The notes under the pieces were generated by a model, which saw nothing but the letters and a program-made list of their open reading frames with translations, had not been told where the DNA came from and searched no databases. Below are positions 5,905 through 5,912 of a stretch of DNA of 5,912 nucleotides, one piece after another (position 1 is the stretch's first letter; each line of letters starts with the position of its first letter). This stretch comes from Hyphomicrobiales bacterium (GTDB taxonomy: Bacteria; Pseudomonadota; Alphaproteobacteria; Rhizobiales; Afifellaceae). The DNA is taken from NCBI GenBank assembly GCA_013812985.1, contig JACCSN010000469.1:1-5912 (forward strand). The letters run 5' to 3'. The position numbers were made by a program, and so were the translations under genes.

Positions 5905-5912
5905 ATGCTCAG
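5905..5912 (+). CDS. Start of a further gene, cut by the window end
   Basis: GGGGAGGG followed about 6 nt later by ATG CTC AG at the last eight bases looks like a true translation start. Only two full codons (Met-Leu) are visible, so no product can be named. The leader GGAGGGAA-N5-ATG resembles that of the truncated methyltransferase at 5407-5422 (GGAGGGAA-N4-ATG). It is in the same direction as the glycan cluster and probably continues it. Confidence 0.5.

Noticed and set aside
1..5912. CRISPR array, tRNA, rRNA or insertion sequence
   Set aside because: I saw no regularly spaced repeats, tRNA-like cloverleaf, rRNA segment, transposase or terminal inverted repeats.

Overview
The window is GC-rich DNA with dense coding, Shine-Dalgarno-led genes and many long antisense open frames, as expected of a high-GC alphaproteobacterium. 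The protein families (a DUF6384-like membrane protein, a FecR-like secreted protein, a methyltransferase with the 'NKYEPSP ... VDLGSGKGRTLL' layout) suggest Hyphomicrobiales (Rhizobiales). That assignment rests on protein resemblance recalled from memory, not on a database search.

Left part (1-1556): the 3' part of a DUF6384-like single-pass membrane protein is followed 4 nt later by a small helical protein of 113 aa starting at GTG 796, probably in the same operon. Converging on them from the minus strand is a small exported protein (1164-1556) with a signal peptide, a FecR-like beta segment, two cysteines and a hydrophobic C-terminus. A spacer of about 300 nt (1557-1861) separates that gene from the divergent plus-strand cluster and holds no gene I can support.

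Right part (1862-5912): a plus-strand cluster contains a class I SAM-dependent methyltransferase, a 482-aa MOP-superfamily polysaccharide flippase (Wzx-like), a 374-aa FemAB/BioF2-type GNAT protein 29 nt after it, a short ORF that is an internally deleted paralogue of the first methyltransferase, and the first codons of another gene at 5905. A flippase with a FemAB-like transferase is typical of a surface-polysaccharide or envelope-glycan locus: the flippase would move a lipid-linked glycan across the inner membrane, and the GNAT and methyltransferase proteins would decorate the glycan or a linked peptide or lipid. No glycosyltransferase lies inside the window, so the substrate cannot be read from it.

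The most unusual item is the second methyltransferase-like ORF (5420-5806). It keeps the N-terminal and C-terminal family blocks in one frame but lacks about 128 residues in the middle, including the whole SAM-binding core. Together with the intact copy at 1862-2551 it brackets the flippase/FemAB pair.
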